Assembly (NCBI GenBank): GCA_018262395.1
Contig: JAGSYM010000160.1
Coordinates: 1 to 5,325, forward strand
Direction: 5' to 3'
Length of the DNA stretch: 5,325 nucleotides
Source: Nitrospirota bacterium
GTDB lineage: Bacteria > Nitrospirota > Thermodesulfovibrionia > Thermodesulfovibrionales > SM23-35
Shown here: one piece after another, positions 1-5,325 of the stretch
Numbering within the stretch: position 1 is the stretch's first letter
How the letters are laid out: every line of letters begins with the position of its first letter
Position numbers and translations under genes: made by a program
The notes under the pieces: model-generated
What the model was told of the DNA's origin: nothing
Database searches by the model: none
What the model saw: the letters and a program-made list of their open reading frames with translations, nothing else

Positions 1-303
1 AGCCTGGAGCGCCCGGATTGCAGACTCTCTCCCTGCACCTGGTCCTTTCACAAAAATATCGACCTGTTTCATCCCGAAATCCATCGCCTTTTTTGCTGCC
101 GCAGCAGCAGCCATCTGTGCAGCATACGGTGTGCCTTTTCTCGAACCTTTGAAGCCCAGGTTGCCTGCACTGGCCCATGTAAGCACTCCGCCACTCGGAT
201 CTGTTATTGTCACAATAGTATTGTTAAACGTAGCCTGAATATGTGCTGCGCCATATGCGATATTCTTTTTTTCTTTCTTTACGCCTTTTTTTCTTTGAGC
301 CAT
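1..303 (-). CDS. rpsK: 30S ribosomal protein S11, N-terminal part (3' end outside window)
   Basis: S11 lies on the platform of the small subunit, near the E site and the 3' end of 16S rRNA. The window holds 101 residues from ATG 303–301; roughly 28 C-terminal residues, including the PHNGCRPPK motif, are expected beyond the left edge. Translation gives a lysine-rich N-terminus ([14 protein letters not shown]), then [20 protein letters not shown] (18–37), [15 protein letters not shown] (50–64) and [17 protein letters not shown] (85–101), all typical of S11. A run of six alanines (65–70) encoded by GCN repeats lies in a helix and is only slightly longer than usual. The start follows rpsM by 3 nt, and the ribosome binding site AAAGAGG lies in the last codons of rpsM, which suggests coupling. 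Confidence 0.97.
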   Translation of the reverse strand, partial: MAQRKKGVKKEKKNIAYGAAHIQATFNNTIVTITDPSGGVLTWASAGNLGFKGSRKGTPYAAQMAAAAAAKKAMDFGMKQVDIFVKGPGAGRESAIRALQA

Positions 304-306
304 CCC

Positions 307-681
307 TTAAGCCTCTTTCTTTTTACCCATAACGGCTTTTCTTGGACCTTTGCGCGTCCGCGCATTAGTTTTTGTCCTCTGGCCTCTTACAGGCAGTCCA
401 AAACGGTGTCTCATTCCCCTGTAACTTCCGATATCTATCAGCCTTTTAATACCCATAGATATGTCGCGTCTGAGATCACCCTCTACCCTGTAATCCCTCT
501 CCAACACACTCCTTATTTTAACAATCTCTTCGTTCGAAAGGTCTTTAACCCTTGTATTGGGATTGATACCCGTCTCAGATAGAATCTTCTCTGACAGAGT
601 CCTTCCAATGCCGAAAATTCTTGTTAAACCAATTTCAACACGCTCATTTTTAGGCAAATCCACTCCGGCAATTCTGGCCAA
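307..681 (-). CDS. rpsM: 30S ribosomal protein S13 (TTG start)
   Basis: S13 sits in the head of the small subunit, contacts the P-site tRNA with its C-terminal tail and forms bridges with the large subunit. The product has 124 residues, typical for bacteria. It begins [20 protein letters not shown], has the helix-turn-helix-like segment [13 protein letters not shown] (22–34), and ends with the tRNA/rRNA-contacting block [20 protein letters not shown] (87–106) and TRKGPRK, then a short basic tail (GKKKEA). The start codon is TTG: an in-frame TAA lies two codons upstream, and a strong AAGGGGG lies 6 nt before it. The gene opens the alpha-operon part of the cluster, 71 nt after rpmJ and 3 nt before rpsK. 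Confidence 0.97.
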   Translation of the reverse strand: MARIAGVDLPKNERVEIGLTRIFGIGRTLSEKILSETGINPNTRVKDLSNEEIVKIRSVLERDYRVEGDLRRDISMGIKRLIDIGSYRGMRHRFGLPVRGQRTKTNARTRKGPRKAVMGKKKEA

Positions 682-687
682 CTTTTA

Positions 688-694
688 CCCCCTT
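688..694 (-). promoter_or_regulatory. Ribosome binding site of rpsM (supports TTG start)
   Basis: AAGGGGG on the minus strand with a 6-nt spacer to the TTG at 681. An in-frame TAA at 687–685 excludes any upstream start. The site coincides with the last codons of a possible 13-codon open frame (726–685). Confidence 0.75.
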
Positions 695-752
695 GGAGTT
701 TTCTGCTGTTTTTTACTGTTCACCATTGCTTGTCTGCGTTCTACTCTGTACC

Positions 753-866
753 TTATCCCTGCTTCTGTTTGTGTCTCGGGTTTTCGCAGATAACCCGAAT
801 AATGCCTCTTCTTTTCACAATCTTACATTTTGCACAAATAGGCCTGACTGAAGAACGAACTTTCAT
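753..866 (-). CDS. rpmJ: 50S ribosomal protein L36, zinc-ribbon form
   Basis: L36 is the smallest large-subunit protein and binds 23S rRNA near the base of the L7/L12 region. I translated 37 residues from the minus strand: [20 protein letters not shown], then [17 protein letters not shown], ending in TAA at 755–753. The length equals the family norm. It keeps the complete zinc-binding set C11, C14, C27 and H32, so it is the zinc-containing (C+) form and not the zinc-free paralogue that some bacteria switch to under zinc starvation. A modest GAGAG lies five bases before the ATG. It sits between infA and rpsM as expected. Confidence 0.97.
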   Translation of the reverse strand: MKVRSSVRPICAKCKIVKRRGIIRVICENPRHKQKQG

Positions 867-909
867 GGAATCTCTCACTTTCGCCTGTTAGCTTTTTTTC
901 TTCCTAATC

Positions 910-1128
910 CTATTTAAATCTGTACGTTATTCTTCCCTTGGTAAGGTCATAGGGAGACAGTTCTACCGTAACTCTGTCACCCGGGAGAATCTTTATAAAA
1001 TGCATCCTCATTTTCCCTGAAACATATGCAAGCACGATCTGCCCATTTTCAAGTTCAACCTTAAACATTGCGTTCGGCAGTGGTTCAACGATTTTCCCTT
1101 CAACTTCTATATTGTCTTCTTTTGACAT
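910..1128 (-). CDS. infA: Translation initiation factor IF-1
   Basis: IF1 occupies the 30S A site during initiation, assisting IF2 and IF3 in placing the initiator tRNA. The product is 72 residues, exactly the usual size, and is a single OB-fold. It begins [15 protein letters not shown], has [12 protein letters not shown] (about 18–29), [19 protein letters not shown] (about 35–53) and ends in [17 protein letters not shown], a near line-by-line match to E. coli IF1. It lies between map (21 nt upstream) and rpmJ (43 nt downstream), the order common in bacteria other than the E. coli group. No purine-rich ribosome binding site precedes the ATG: the spacer is almost pure A/T, ending in AATTAGCTA. 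This is the only gene in the window with this property. Confidence 0.97.
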   Translation of the reverse strand: MSKEDNIEVEGKIVEPLPNAMFKVELENGQIVLAYVSGKMRMHFIKILPGDRVTVELSPYDLTKGRITYRFK

Positions 1129-1137
1129 TAGCTAATT

Positions 1138-1167
1138 AATATAAGCTTTTTAGTGTATTTTAGTCAA
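1138..1167 (-). promoter_or_regulatory. Possible sigma-70-type promoter for infA
   Basis: On the minus strand TTGACT (1167–1162, five of six to the -35 consensus) is followed after 18 nt by TATATT (1143–1138, five of six to the -10 consensus). The -35 lies in the last codons of map. Transcription would start about 1 to 3 nt before the infA ATG, giving an essentially leaderless message, which fits the lack of a Shine-Dalgarno there. In E. coli infA also has its own promoters, but the A+T-rich spacer makes a chance match quite possible. Confidence 0.4.
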
Positions 1168-1899
1168 TATTCTTGGCTGATCTTCTGTCACAAGGATTGT
1201 ATGCTCGAAATGAGCCGACAGAGTACCATCCATCGTCACAGCAGTCCACCCATCATCGAGCACCACAACCTCATGTCTACCTGCATTCACCATTGGTTCT
1301 ATTGCCAGTGTTATACCTGATCTGAGCCTTGGTCCGCGACCAGGCAGCCCAAAATTTGGCACCTGCGGATCCTCATGGAGATCCCTGCCTATCCCATGGC
1401 CTACAAACGCCCTGACCACGGAAAAGCCGTTTGATTCGATATGTTTTTGAATTGCGTGTGAAATATCCGAGACCCTGTTGTTTTTTCGCGCATATTCTAT
1501 GCCGAGATATAAGGATTCTTCTGTAATCTGTAAGAGCTTTTCAGCATCCGGGGTTATCTTACCAACAGCAAATGTGCTGGCTGCATCACCATAAAAACCG
1601 TCTTTGTAAACGCCAAGATCAATTCCGACGATATCGCCTTCCTCCAACACCCTGTCGGACGGGATACCGTGAATAACCTCATTATTTATTGACGTGCAGA
1701 TGCTTGCAGGGTATCCCCGGTATCCCTTAAAAGCCGGGACCGCGTTATTTGACCGGATATACGAGTCTGCAAACTGTTCTAATTCACTGGTTGAAACACC
1801 GGGAGTCACCATATCTTTCAAATAATCAAGTGCCTTAGCAACAACGAGACATGATTGAGTCATCTTTTCTACTTCCTCTGGAGATTTCAATATGATCAT
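1150..1899 (-). CDS. map: Methionine aminopeptidase, type I
   Basis: The enzyme removes the initiator Met from nascent proteins with small second residues, as they leave the ribosome. The 249-residue product is a short type Ia pita-bread enzyme without an N-terminal zinc-finger extension. All five metal ligands expected from the E. coli enzyme are present: D94 (VGIDLG), D105 (YGDAA), H168 (GHGIG), E201 (AIEPM) and E232 (HFEHT). The substrate-positioning histidines H77 (EVIHGIP) and H175 (LHEDP) are also present, so it should be active. The ATG is preceded by GGAG only 2 nt away, which is tight; a TTG at codon 4 would have better spacing, but the MIILKSPEE start fits the family. It follows secY after 49 nt. 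The secY–map order without adk is a known variant. The last codons overlap a promoter-like sequence facing infA. Confidence 0.97.
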   Translation of the reverse strand: MIILKSPEEVEKMTQSCLVVAKALDYLKDMVTPGVSTSELEQFADSYIRSNNAVPAFKGYRGYPASICTSINNEVIHGIPSDRVLEEGDIVGIDLGVYKDGFYGDAASTFAVGKITPDAEKLLQITEESLYLGIEYARKNNRVSDISHAIQKHIESNGFSVVRAFVGHGIGRDLHEDPQVPNFGLPGRGPRLRSGITLAIEPMVNAGRHEVVVLDDGWTAVTMDGTLSAHFEHTILVTEDQPRILTKIH

Positions 1900-1948
1900 T
1901 GCTCCACACGTTAGGTCCCGATAAATGTGTGCCGAGGATTCCTGTCCC

Positions 1949-3253
1949 TTATTTCCGTCCCCTGATTCTGCCCTTTTTAAGAAATCCCTCGTAGGAACGG
2001 GTCACTAAATGAGACTCTATCTGTGAAACCGTATCCAGAGCAACACCAACTGCAATGAGAAGAGATGTCCCGCCGAAATAGAACGGGACATTAAATCTCT
2101 GTATGAGGATTTCAGGGATTATACAGACAATACCAAGGTAAAGAGCACCCACGAACGTCAAACGGGATAAAACCTTATAAATGTATTCTGAAGTCTTTTG
2201 CCCTGGTCGGATACCAGGTATATATCCACCATATTTCTTGAGATTATCTGCGATATCAACAGGATTGAAAATAATGGCTGTATAAAAGTAAGCAAAAAAG
2301 AAAATCATGCCGACATAAAGAGTCGTGTATAGCACCGTCCCCGGGGAAAGTTGTCTCGCAATTGCCTGAACCCACGGGACTGCAATAAAACCGGCTACTG
2401 TTGCCGGAAACATGATGATCGAAGACGCAAATATCGGTGGTATCACGCCTGAGGTATTAATTTTTAAGGGGAGATGCGTCGACTGGCCGCCATAAACTTT
2501 TCGGCCGACGACCCTCTTGGCGTACTGCACAGGGATCTTTCTCTGTCCCCTCTCCATGTAAATAATTCCTGCCACAACAGCGACCATCATGACGACAAGG
2601 AAGATAACAAAAAAGATCGAGAGCTCTCCTGCCTGCACGAGCCGTCCGGTGCTAATTATTGCATTGGGAAACCGCGCAACAATGCCGGCAAAGATGATGA
2701 GCGAGATACCGTTCCCGATTCCCCGTTCAGTAATTTGTTCACCAAGCCACATGATAAAAGCCGTACCTGAGGTAAGGGTGAGCATCGTCAGCAATCTGAA
2801 TGACCATCCCGGATTTTGCACAAATGCGCCTCCTGCCATACCTTCAAGACCAGCCGCAATACCGAATGACTGTATTGCACTAATAACGACAGTCCCGTAC
2901 CGTGTATACCGCACAATTTTTTTCCTGCCCGCCTCACCTTCTTTAGCAAGTTTTCCTATGGCAGGAATAACAACAGTTAAAAGCTGGAAAATAATCGATG
3001 CACTGATATAAGGCATAATACCAAGGGCAAAAATAGTAACCCTGGACAAAGCGCCTCCGGAAAACATGTCAAAAAAGCCCATAAGCGCCCCGCCTTTTTC
3101 AGTCAGGAATTTGCTCAACTCCTCTCCATTAATGCCAGGGGTCGGGATATGAGCTCCTATCCTGTAAACAGCAAGGAGGGCAAGAGTAAATAAAACCCTG
3201 CTTTTGAGTTCCGGTATTTTAAAGATATTCTGGAAGCTTGATACGATGCCCAA
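1949..3253 (-). CDS. secY: Preprotein translocase subunit SecY (TTG start)
   Basis: SecY is the channel-forming subunit of the SecYEG translocon in the cytoplasmic membrane, moving unfolded proteins out with SecA or inserting nascent membrane proteins with the ribosome. The 434 residues match family length and show the expected ten hydrophobic spans. Recognisable blocks are YRIGAHIPTPGI (30–41, first span into periplasm), FSGGALSR...LGIMPYISASI (64–87), GEQITERGIGNGISL (171–185), the cytoplasmic loop RGQRKIPVQYAKR (235–247), SGVIPPIFASSI (268–279), the loop with PGIRPG (346–351) whose Arg is essential in E. coli, and FGGTSLLIAVGVALDT (393–408). The tail ends in basic GRIRGRK. The start is TTG: the rplO stop is in the same frame two codons upstream, so nothing further upstream can be used, and AGAGGT lies 10 nt away in the end of rplO. 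Only 3 nt separate it from rplO; adk is absent downstream. Confidence 0.98.
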   Translation of the reverse strand: MGIVSSFQNIFKIPELKSRVLFTLALLAVYRIGAHIPTPGINGEELSKFLTEKGGALMGFFDMFSGGALSRVTIFALGIMPYISASIIFQLLTVVIPAIGKLAKEGEAGRKKIVRYTRYGTVVISAIQSFGIAAGLEGMAGGAFVQNPGWSFRLLTMLTLTSGTAFIMWLGEQITERGIGNGISLIIFAGIVARFPNAIISTGRLVQAGELSIFFVIFLVVMMVAVVAGIIYMERGQRKIPVQYAKRVVGRKVYGGQSTHLPLKINTSGVIPPIFASSIIMFPATVAGFIAVPWVQAIARQLSPGTVLYTTLYVGMIFFFAYFYTAIIFNPVDIADNLKKYGGYIPGIRPGQKTSEYIYKVLSRLTFVGALYLGIVCIIPEILIQRFNVPFYFGGTSLLIAVGVALDTVSQIESHLVTRSYEGFLKKGRIRGRK

Positions 3254-3256
3254 TTG

Positions 3257-3697
3257 TTAAACTACCTCTGCTTTGCCACCTGCAGCAGCTATCTTGGCCA
3301 ATGCAGAGGCACTGAAAGCATCTGCCTTGATTGTAATCGGCCTCTGTATTTCACCTTCTCCAAGGACTTTAAGGCCGCTTTTTAAATCTTTGATAACACC
3401 TTTCTCAAGGAGGGATTCCGGGGTTATAATATCAATTCCTTTCAGGGCATTGATATCCTTAAGGTTTATGATTGCAAATTCAACAGCAAAATGGTTCTTG
3501 AAACCTCTCTTGGGAAGCCTTCTCTGAAGAGGCATCTGTCCGCCTTCAAACCCAGCTCCTTTCGTTCCTCCGGAGCGGGCTTTTTGTCCTTTATGGCCTT
3601 TGCATGAAGTTTTTCCATGACCTGAACCCACTCCTCTGCCAACTCTCTTGTTTCTCTTTCTACTCCCAGCAGCGGGCTGTAAATCTTCTAACTTCAT
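3257..3697 (-). CDS. rplO: 50S ribosomal protein L15
   Basis: L15 is a late-assembling large-subunit protein whose extended, Gly/Lys/Arg-rich N-terminus threads into 23S rRNA. The 146-residue product has the usual length. It starts [15 protein letters not shown], has the rRNA-threading segment [20 protein letters not shown] (about 19–38) and the [18 protein letters not shown] block (about 49–66). It ends with the L15 signature, LKVLGEGE...[13 protein letters not shown]...I..AGG (about 109–141). The ATG overlaps the rpsE stop (ATGA), and a near-perfect AGGAGGT within the 3' end of rpsE serves as its ribosome binding site, so the pair is probably translationally coupled. In most bacteria rpmD lies between rpsE and rplO; here there is no room for it. 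Confidence 0.97.
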   Translation of the reverse strand: MKLEDLQPAAGSRKRNKRVGRGVGSGHGKTSCKGHKGQKARSGGTKGAGFEGGQMPLQRRLPKRGFKNHFAVEFAIINLKDINALKGIDIITPESLLEKGVIKDLKSGLKVLGEGEIQRPITIKADAFSASALAKIAAAGGKAEVV

Positions 3698-4194
3698 GAT
3701 ACCTCCTGTGTCTCTTCCTCAGCTTTTCCTCTCAGCTTCATCACCGTATCAGGATTTTTCAAACTCATCAGTCCATTTAAGGTCGCTTTTACAGAATTGA
3801 AAGGATTATGACTGCGGAGAGATTTTGCAACAACATTCTGCACACCACCAACTTCGAGGACAGCCCTGACCGCACCACCCGCAATAATGCCGGTACCTTT
3901 GACTGCGGGATTGATAACGACGGTTCCGGAGCCAAATCTTCCAATAATCTTATGCGGCAATGTTCCATCCTTTATGGGGAATTTGACAAGGGATTTTTTT
4001 GCCTGTTCCACTCCTTTACGTATTGCCTCAGGAACTTCCGATGCCTTTCCTTTTCCAACACCAACAGTTCCGTCTCCATCACCCACAACAACAAGGGCAG
4101 TAAAAGAAAACCGTCTGCCGCCTTTTACGACTTTGGCAACTCTGTTTATGTATACAACCTTATCCTGTTCGTTATGAGCACCTGGAAACCAAAT
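3694..4194 (-). CDS. rpsE: 30S ribosomal protein S5, probable ATT start
   Basis: S5 sits at the back of the small subunit by the mRNA entry path, contacts S4 and S8, and influences decoding accuracy and helicase activity. The C-terminal 130 residues are unmistakable: [22 protein letters not shown], then [21 protein letters not shown] and [19 protein letters not shown]. Homology continues upstream of the first canonical start (GTG 4086) with [23 protein letters not shown], part of the conserved double-stranded-RNA-binding-like domain. The frame is open back to the rplR stop but has no ATG, GTG or TTG there. ATT at 4194–4192 has GAGGT upstream with a 6-nt spacer and gives 166 residues, matching E. 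coli S5 (167) with only a two-residue offset at the N-terminus. I therefore call ATT as start (read as fMet). The stop TGA overlaps the rplO ATG, and no rpmD follows. Identity is certain; the start is an inference. Confidence 0.93.
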   Translation of the reverse strand: MWFPGAHNEQDKVVYINRVAKVVKGGRRFSFTALVVVGDGDGTVGVGKGKASEVPEAIRKGVEQAKKSLVKFPIKDGTLPHKIIGRFGSGTVVINPAVKGTGIIAGGAVRAVLEVGGVQNVVAKSLRSHNPFNSVKATLNGLMSLKNPDTVMKLRGKAEEETQEVS

Positions 4195-4200
4195 ACCGAA

Positions 4201-4205
4201 ACCTC
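4201..4205 (-). promoter_or_regulatory. Ribosome binding site of rpsE (supports ATT start)
   Basis: GAGGT on the minus strand lies just after the rplR stop codon. A 6-nt spacer (TTCGGT) separates it from ATT 4194–4192. No ATG, GTG or TTG codon in the rpsE frame lies within reach, so this site is the main argument for initiation at ATT. Confidence 0.65.
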
Positions 4206-4206
4206 G

Positions 4207-4569
4207 TCAAAATTCAAGCCCTGCTTCCCGGGTAGCTTCAGCTAAAGCTTTAATCGTACCATGATACAGATACCCGCTTCTGTCGAAGACAACTTGCTTT
4301 ATACCTTTCTCCAAAGCCCTTTTTGCAATCAGTGCTCCCACCTGTTTTGCTGCATGAACATTGCCTTTATGCGATTTCTCAGCCCGTAATTCCTTATCGT
4401 GAGTTGATGCTGCTACGACCGTATGTCCCGTTGAGTCATCAATAAGCTGGGCAGATATGTGATTTAAACTCCGAAAAACCGACAATCTCAGTCTTGCAGG
4501 CGTCCCTGATACTTTCTTCCTTATTCTGATCTGCCTTCTCTGTCTGGACTCTTTTTTGCTCTCAGTCAA
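4207..4569 (-). CDS. rplR: 50S ribosomal protein L18
   Basis: L18 binds 5S rRNA and, with L5 and L25-type proteins, anchors it in the central protuberance of the large subunit. I place the start at TTG 4569–4567, giving 120 residues, the normal family length. GGAGGG lies four bases upstream of this TTG. The alternative GTG at 4581 would add four residues but would place that GGAGGG inside the gene and leave only an A-rich sequence upstream. Visible motifs are a basic N-terminus ([15 protein letters not shown], about 5–19), LRLSVFRS (about 27–34; most homologues have RPRLSVFRS, so Pro is replaced by Leu), the AAST motif (about 53–56), and the C-terminal [20 protein letters not shown] (about 93–112) typical of L18. 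It ends in TGA, and rpsE begins 12 nt later in the same reading frame. Confidence 0.96.
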   Translation of the reverse strand: MTESKKESRQRRQIRIRKKVSGTPARLRLSVFRSLNHISAQLIDDSTGHTVVAASTHDKELRAEKSHKGNVHAAKQVGALIAKRALEKGIKQVVFDRSGYLYHGTIKALAEATREAGLEF

Positions 4570-4573
4570 AACA

Positions 4574-4579
4574 CCCTCC
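4574..4579 (-). promoter_or_regulatory. Ribosome binding site of rplR (decides the start)
   Basis: GGAGGG on the minus strand is a strong match to the anti-Shine-Dalgarno. It sits 4 nt from the TTG at 4569. It overlaps the in-frame GTG at 4581–4579, which therefore cannot use it, and this favours the TTG start for L18. Confidence 0.75.
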
Positions 4580-4668
4580 ACCTTTTTGCTTTACGGTATC
4601 TGTTACTGTGATTCGTTCTGTTCCGACGGATATTTCGATCGCAAGTAACGCCTCACGATTCGCCGTAT

Positions 4669-5211
4669 CTATTTCTTCCCGGCCTTTCCGACCTTCAACT
4701 TAATTCTCTGGCCTGAGTATCTGATCCCTTTTCCTTTATACGCATCAGGGCATCGCAATGCCTTGAGACTCGCTGCAACTTGTCCAATTTGCTGTTTATC
4801 GACCCCGGTAAGAGTAATCTGAACCTGTTTCTGATCAGCAACTGCCTTAATGCCTGGTGGTAGTTGAAACTCTATGGGATGGGAATAACCAAGAGTCAGC
4901 ATAATCTTATCACCTGAGACCTGTGCCTTATATCCGATGCCGACTATATCAAGAACTTTCTGGTAGCCCTGGGAAACACCGATAACCATATTTGTTATCA
5001 TGCTTCTTGTCAGTCCGTGCAGTGCGCGCTCTCTCTTCGTATCTCCCGCCCTCACTACAGATACAAGGCCGCCGTTGATTGAAACGTTCATTTTATCAGG
5101 ATACGTCCAGCTCAATTCCCCTTTCGGACCCTTCATATGTATCGTGCTTTCATCGACACTAACAGCAACTTTATCCGGTATCTCAATTGGTTTTTTGCCG
5201 ATTCGTGACAT
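4669..5211 (-). CDS. rplF: 50S ribosomal protein L6
   Basis: L6 is a large-subunit protein that binds 23S rRNA near the sarcin–ricin loop and the factor-binding site. The 180-residue product has the usual family length and the two-repeat architecture. The N-terminal repeat opens with MSRIGKKPIEIPDKV, carries the GPKGEL motif near residues 33–38 and has a LHGLTRSMI.NMV.GV stretch around 64–79. The C-terminal repeat has VGIGYKAQ (about 91–98), LGYSHPI (about 107–113) and the AYKGKGIRY rRNA-binding signature (about 157–165), followed by a basic tail. The RCPDAYKG version is slightly off the more common RxPEPYKG. The ATG start is preceded by GGAG five bases upstream, inside the 15-nt gap after rpsH. 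The unusual point is the 99-nt gap that follows the TAG stop before rplR. Confidence 0.97.
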   Translation of the reverse strand: MSRIGKKPIEIPDKVAVSVDESTIHMKGPKGELSWTYPDKMNVSINGGLVSVVRAGDTKRERALHGLTRSMITNMVIGVSQGYQKVLDIVGIGYKAQVSGDKIMLTLGYSHPIEFQLPPGIKAVADQKQVQITLTGVDKQQIGQVAASLKALRCPDAYKGKGIRYSGQRIKLKVGKAGKK

Positions 5212-5226
5212 ACGCTCTCCGCTCCT

Positions 5227-5325
5227 TTACCACACGTAGCAGATGACTTCCCCGCCAACACCTTCTCGCCGGCATGTCTTATCACTCATAATGCCTTTTG
5301 ATGTTGTGAGGATAGCGACTCCGAG
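5227..5325 (-). CDS. rpsH: 30S ribosomal protein S8, C-terminal fragment (5' end outside window)
   Basis: S8 is a primary 16S rRNA-binding protein of the small subunit (central domain, helix 21). In E. coli it also represses translation of the spc operon mRNA. Only the last 32 residues are in the window, running from [13 protein letters not shown] to GGEVICYVW and ending in TAA at 5229–5227. The GVAI...TSKG...GVGGE..CYVW pattern is the S8 C-terminal signature that lines the rRNA-binding surface. The gene enters from the right edge and is open there, so the truncation comes from the window and is not biological. It is followed 15 nt later by rplF, the standard spc order. Identification rests on the terminal motif plus position and is firm. 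Confidence 0.95.
   Translation of the reverse strand, partial: LGVAILTTSKGIMSDKTCRREGVGGEVICYVW

Noticed and set aside
170..226. Possible operon-internal terminator or regulatory structure in rpsK
   Set aside because: The codons translate into normal S11 and I found no stem with a following T-run.
241..582. Plus-strand open frame opposite rpsK/rpsM
   Set aside because: It is antisense to two well-identified ribosomal genes, and its composition is what the reverse of Lys/Arg-rich codons gives (Phe/Leu/Ser runs).
1905..1931. Hairpin CACAC/GTGTG just before map that might mask its ribosome binding site
   Set aside because: It has only five base pairs with a long loop, too weak to claim as regulatory or as a terminator; there is no U-tract.
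2474..3011. Overlapping plus-strand open frames opposite secY
   Set aside because: They mirror a fully conserved SecY coding sequence, have no ribosome binding context and no recognisable protein features.
3694..4086. S5 as a 130-residue protein from GTG 4086
   Set aside because: Conserved S5 residues continue upstream in the same frame, and a 130-residue form would lack part of the N-terminal RNA-binding domain.
4207..4209. Fusion of rplR and rpsE by readthrough, since both are in the same frame
   Set aside because: L18 ends normally at AGLEF and a ribosome binding site follows directly; two separate proteins explain the sequence better.
3808..4245. Plus-strand open frames opposite rpsE/rplR
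   Set aside because: They are shadows of conserved S5 and L18 codons. The length reflects absence of certain antisense stop triplets, not coding.

Overview
The window is a stretch of the bacterial spc–alpha ribosomal protein supercluster, read entirely from the minus strand, so transcription runs from position 5325 toward position 1. In transcription order it holds rpsH (3' end only), rplF, rplR, rpsE, rplO, secY, map, infA, rpmJ, rpsM and rpsK (5' part only). All eleven genes look intact apart from the two cut by the window edges. Nothing on the plus strand looks like a gene.

The host is a bacterium: the proteins are S8/L6/L18/S5/L15 and so on of bacterial type, with a bacterial SecY, a type I methionine aminopeptidase and IF1. 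Base composition looks moderate (mid-40s % GC by eye). The wording of SecY and S13 reminds me of Nitrospirota or Desulfobacterota-like lineages, but this is an impression that a phylogeny would have to test. There are no mobile elements, CRISPRs, tRNAs or signs of recent transfer.

Layout, right to left: 5325–4669 holds the end of S8 and L6. Next comes an unusually long 99-nt spacer, then L18 and S5. S5 runs straight into L15 with an ATGA overlap, leaving no space for rpmD (L30). SecY follows 3 nt after L15. SecY is followed 49 nt later by map, with no adk between. After map come infA, rpmJ, rpsM and rpsK, the usual entry into the alpha operon. Most junctions are tight (overlap to 49 nt), as expected for a co-transcribed and translationally coupled unit. 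The unit makes ribosomal subunit proteins, the core translocon channel, the enzyme that trims initiator Met, and an initiation factor.

This is a conserved housekeeping region and I see no previously undescribed system in it. The points worth a second look are about initiation. rpsE has no ATG/GTG/TTG that would give a full-length protein and probably starts at ATT. secY, rpsM and probably rplR start at TTG. infA has no Shine-Dalgarno and sits just downstream of a promoter-like sequence in the end of map.
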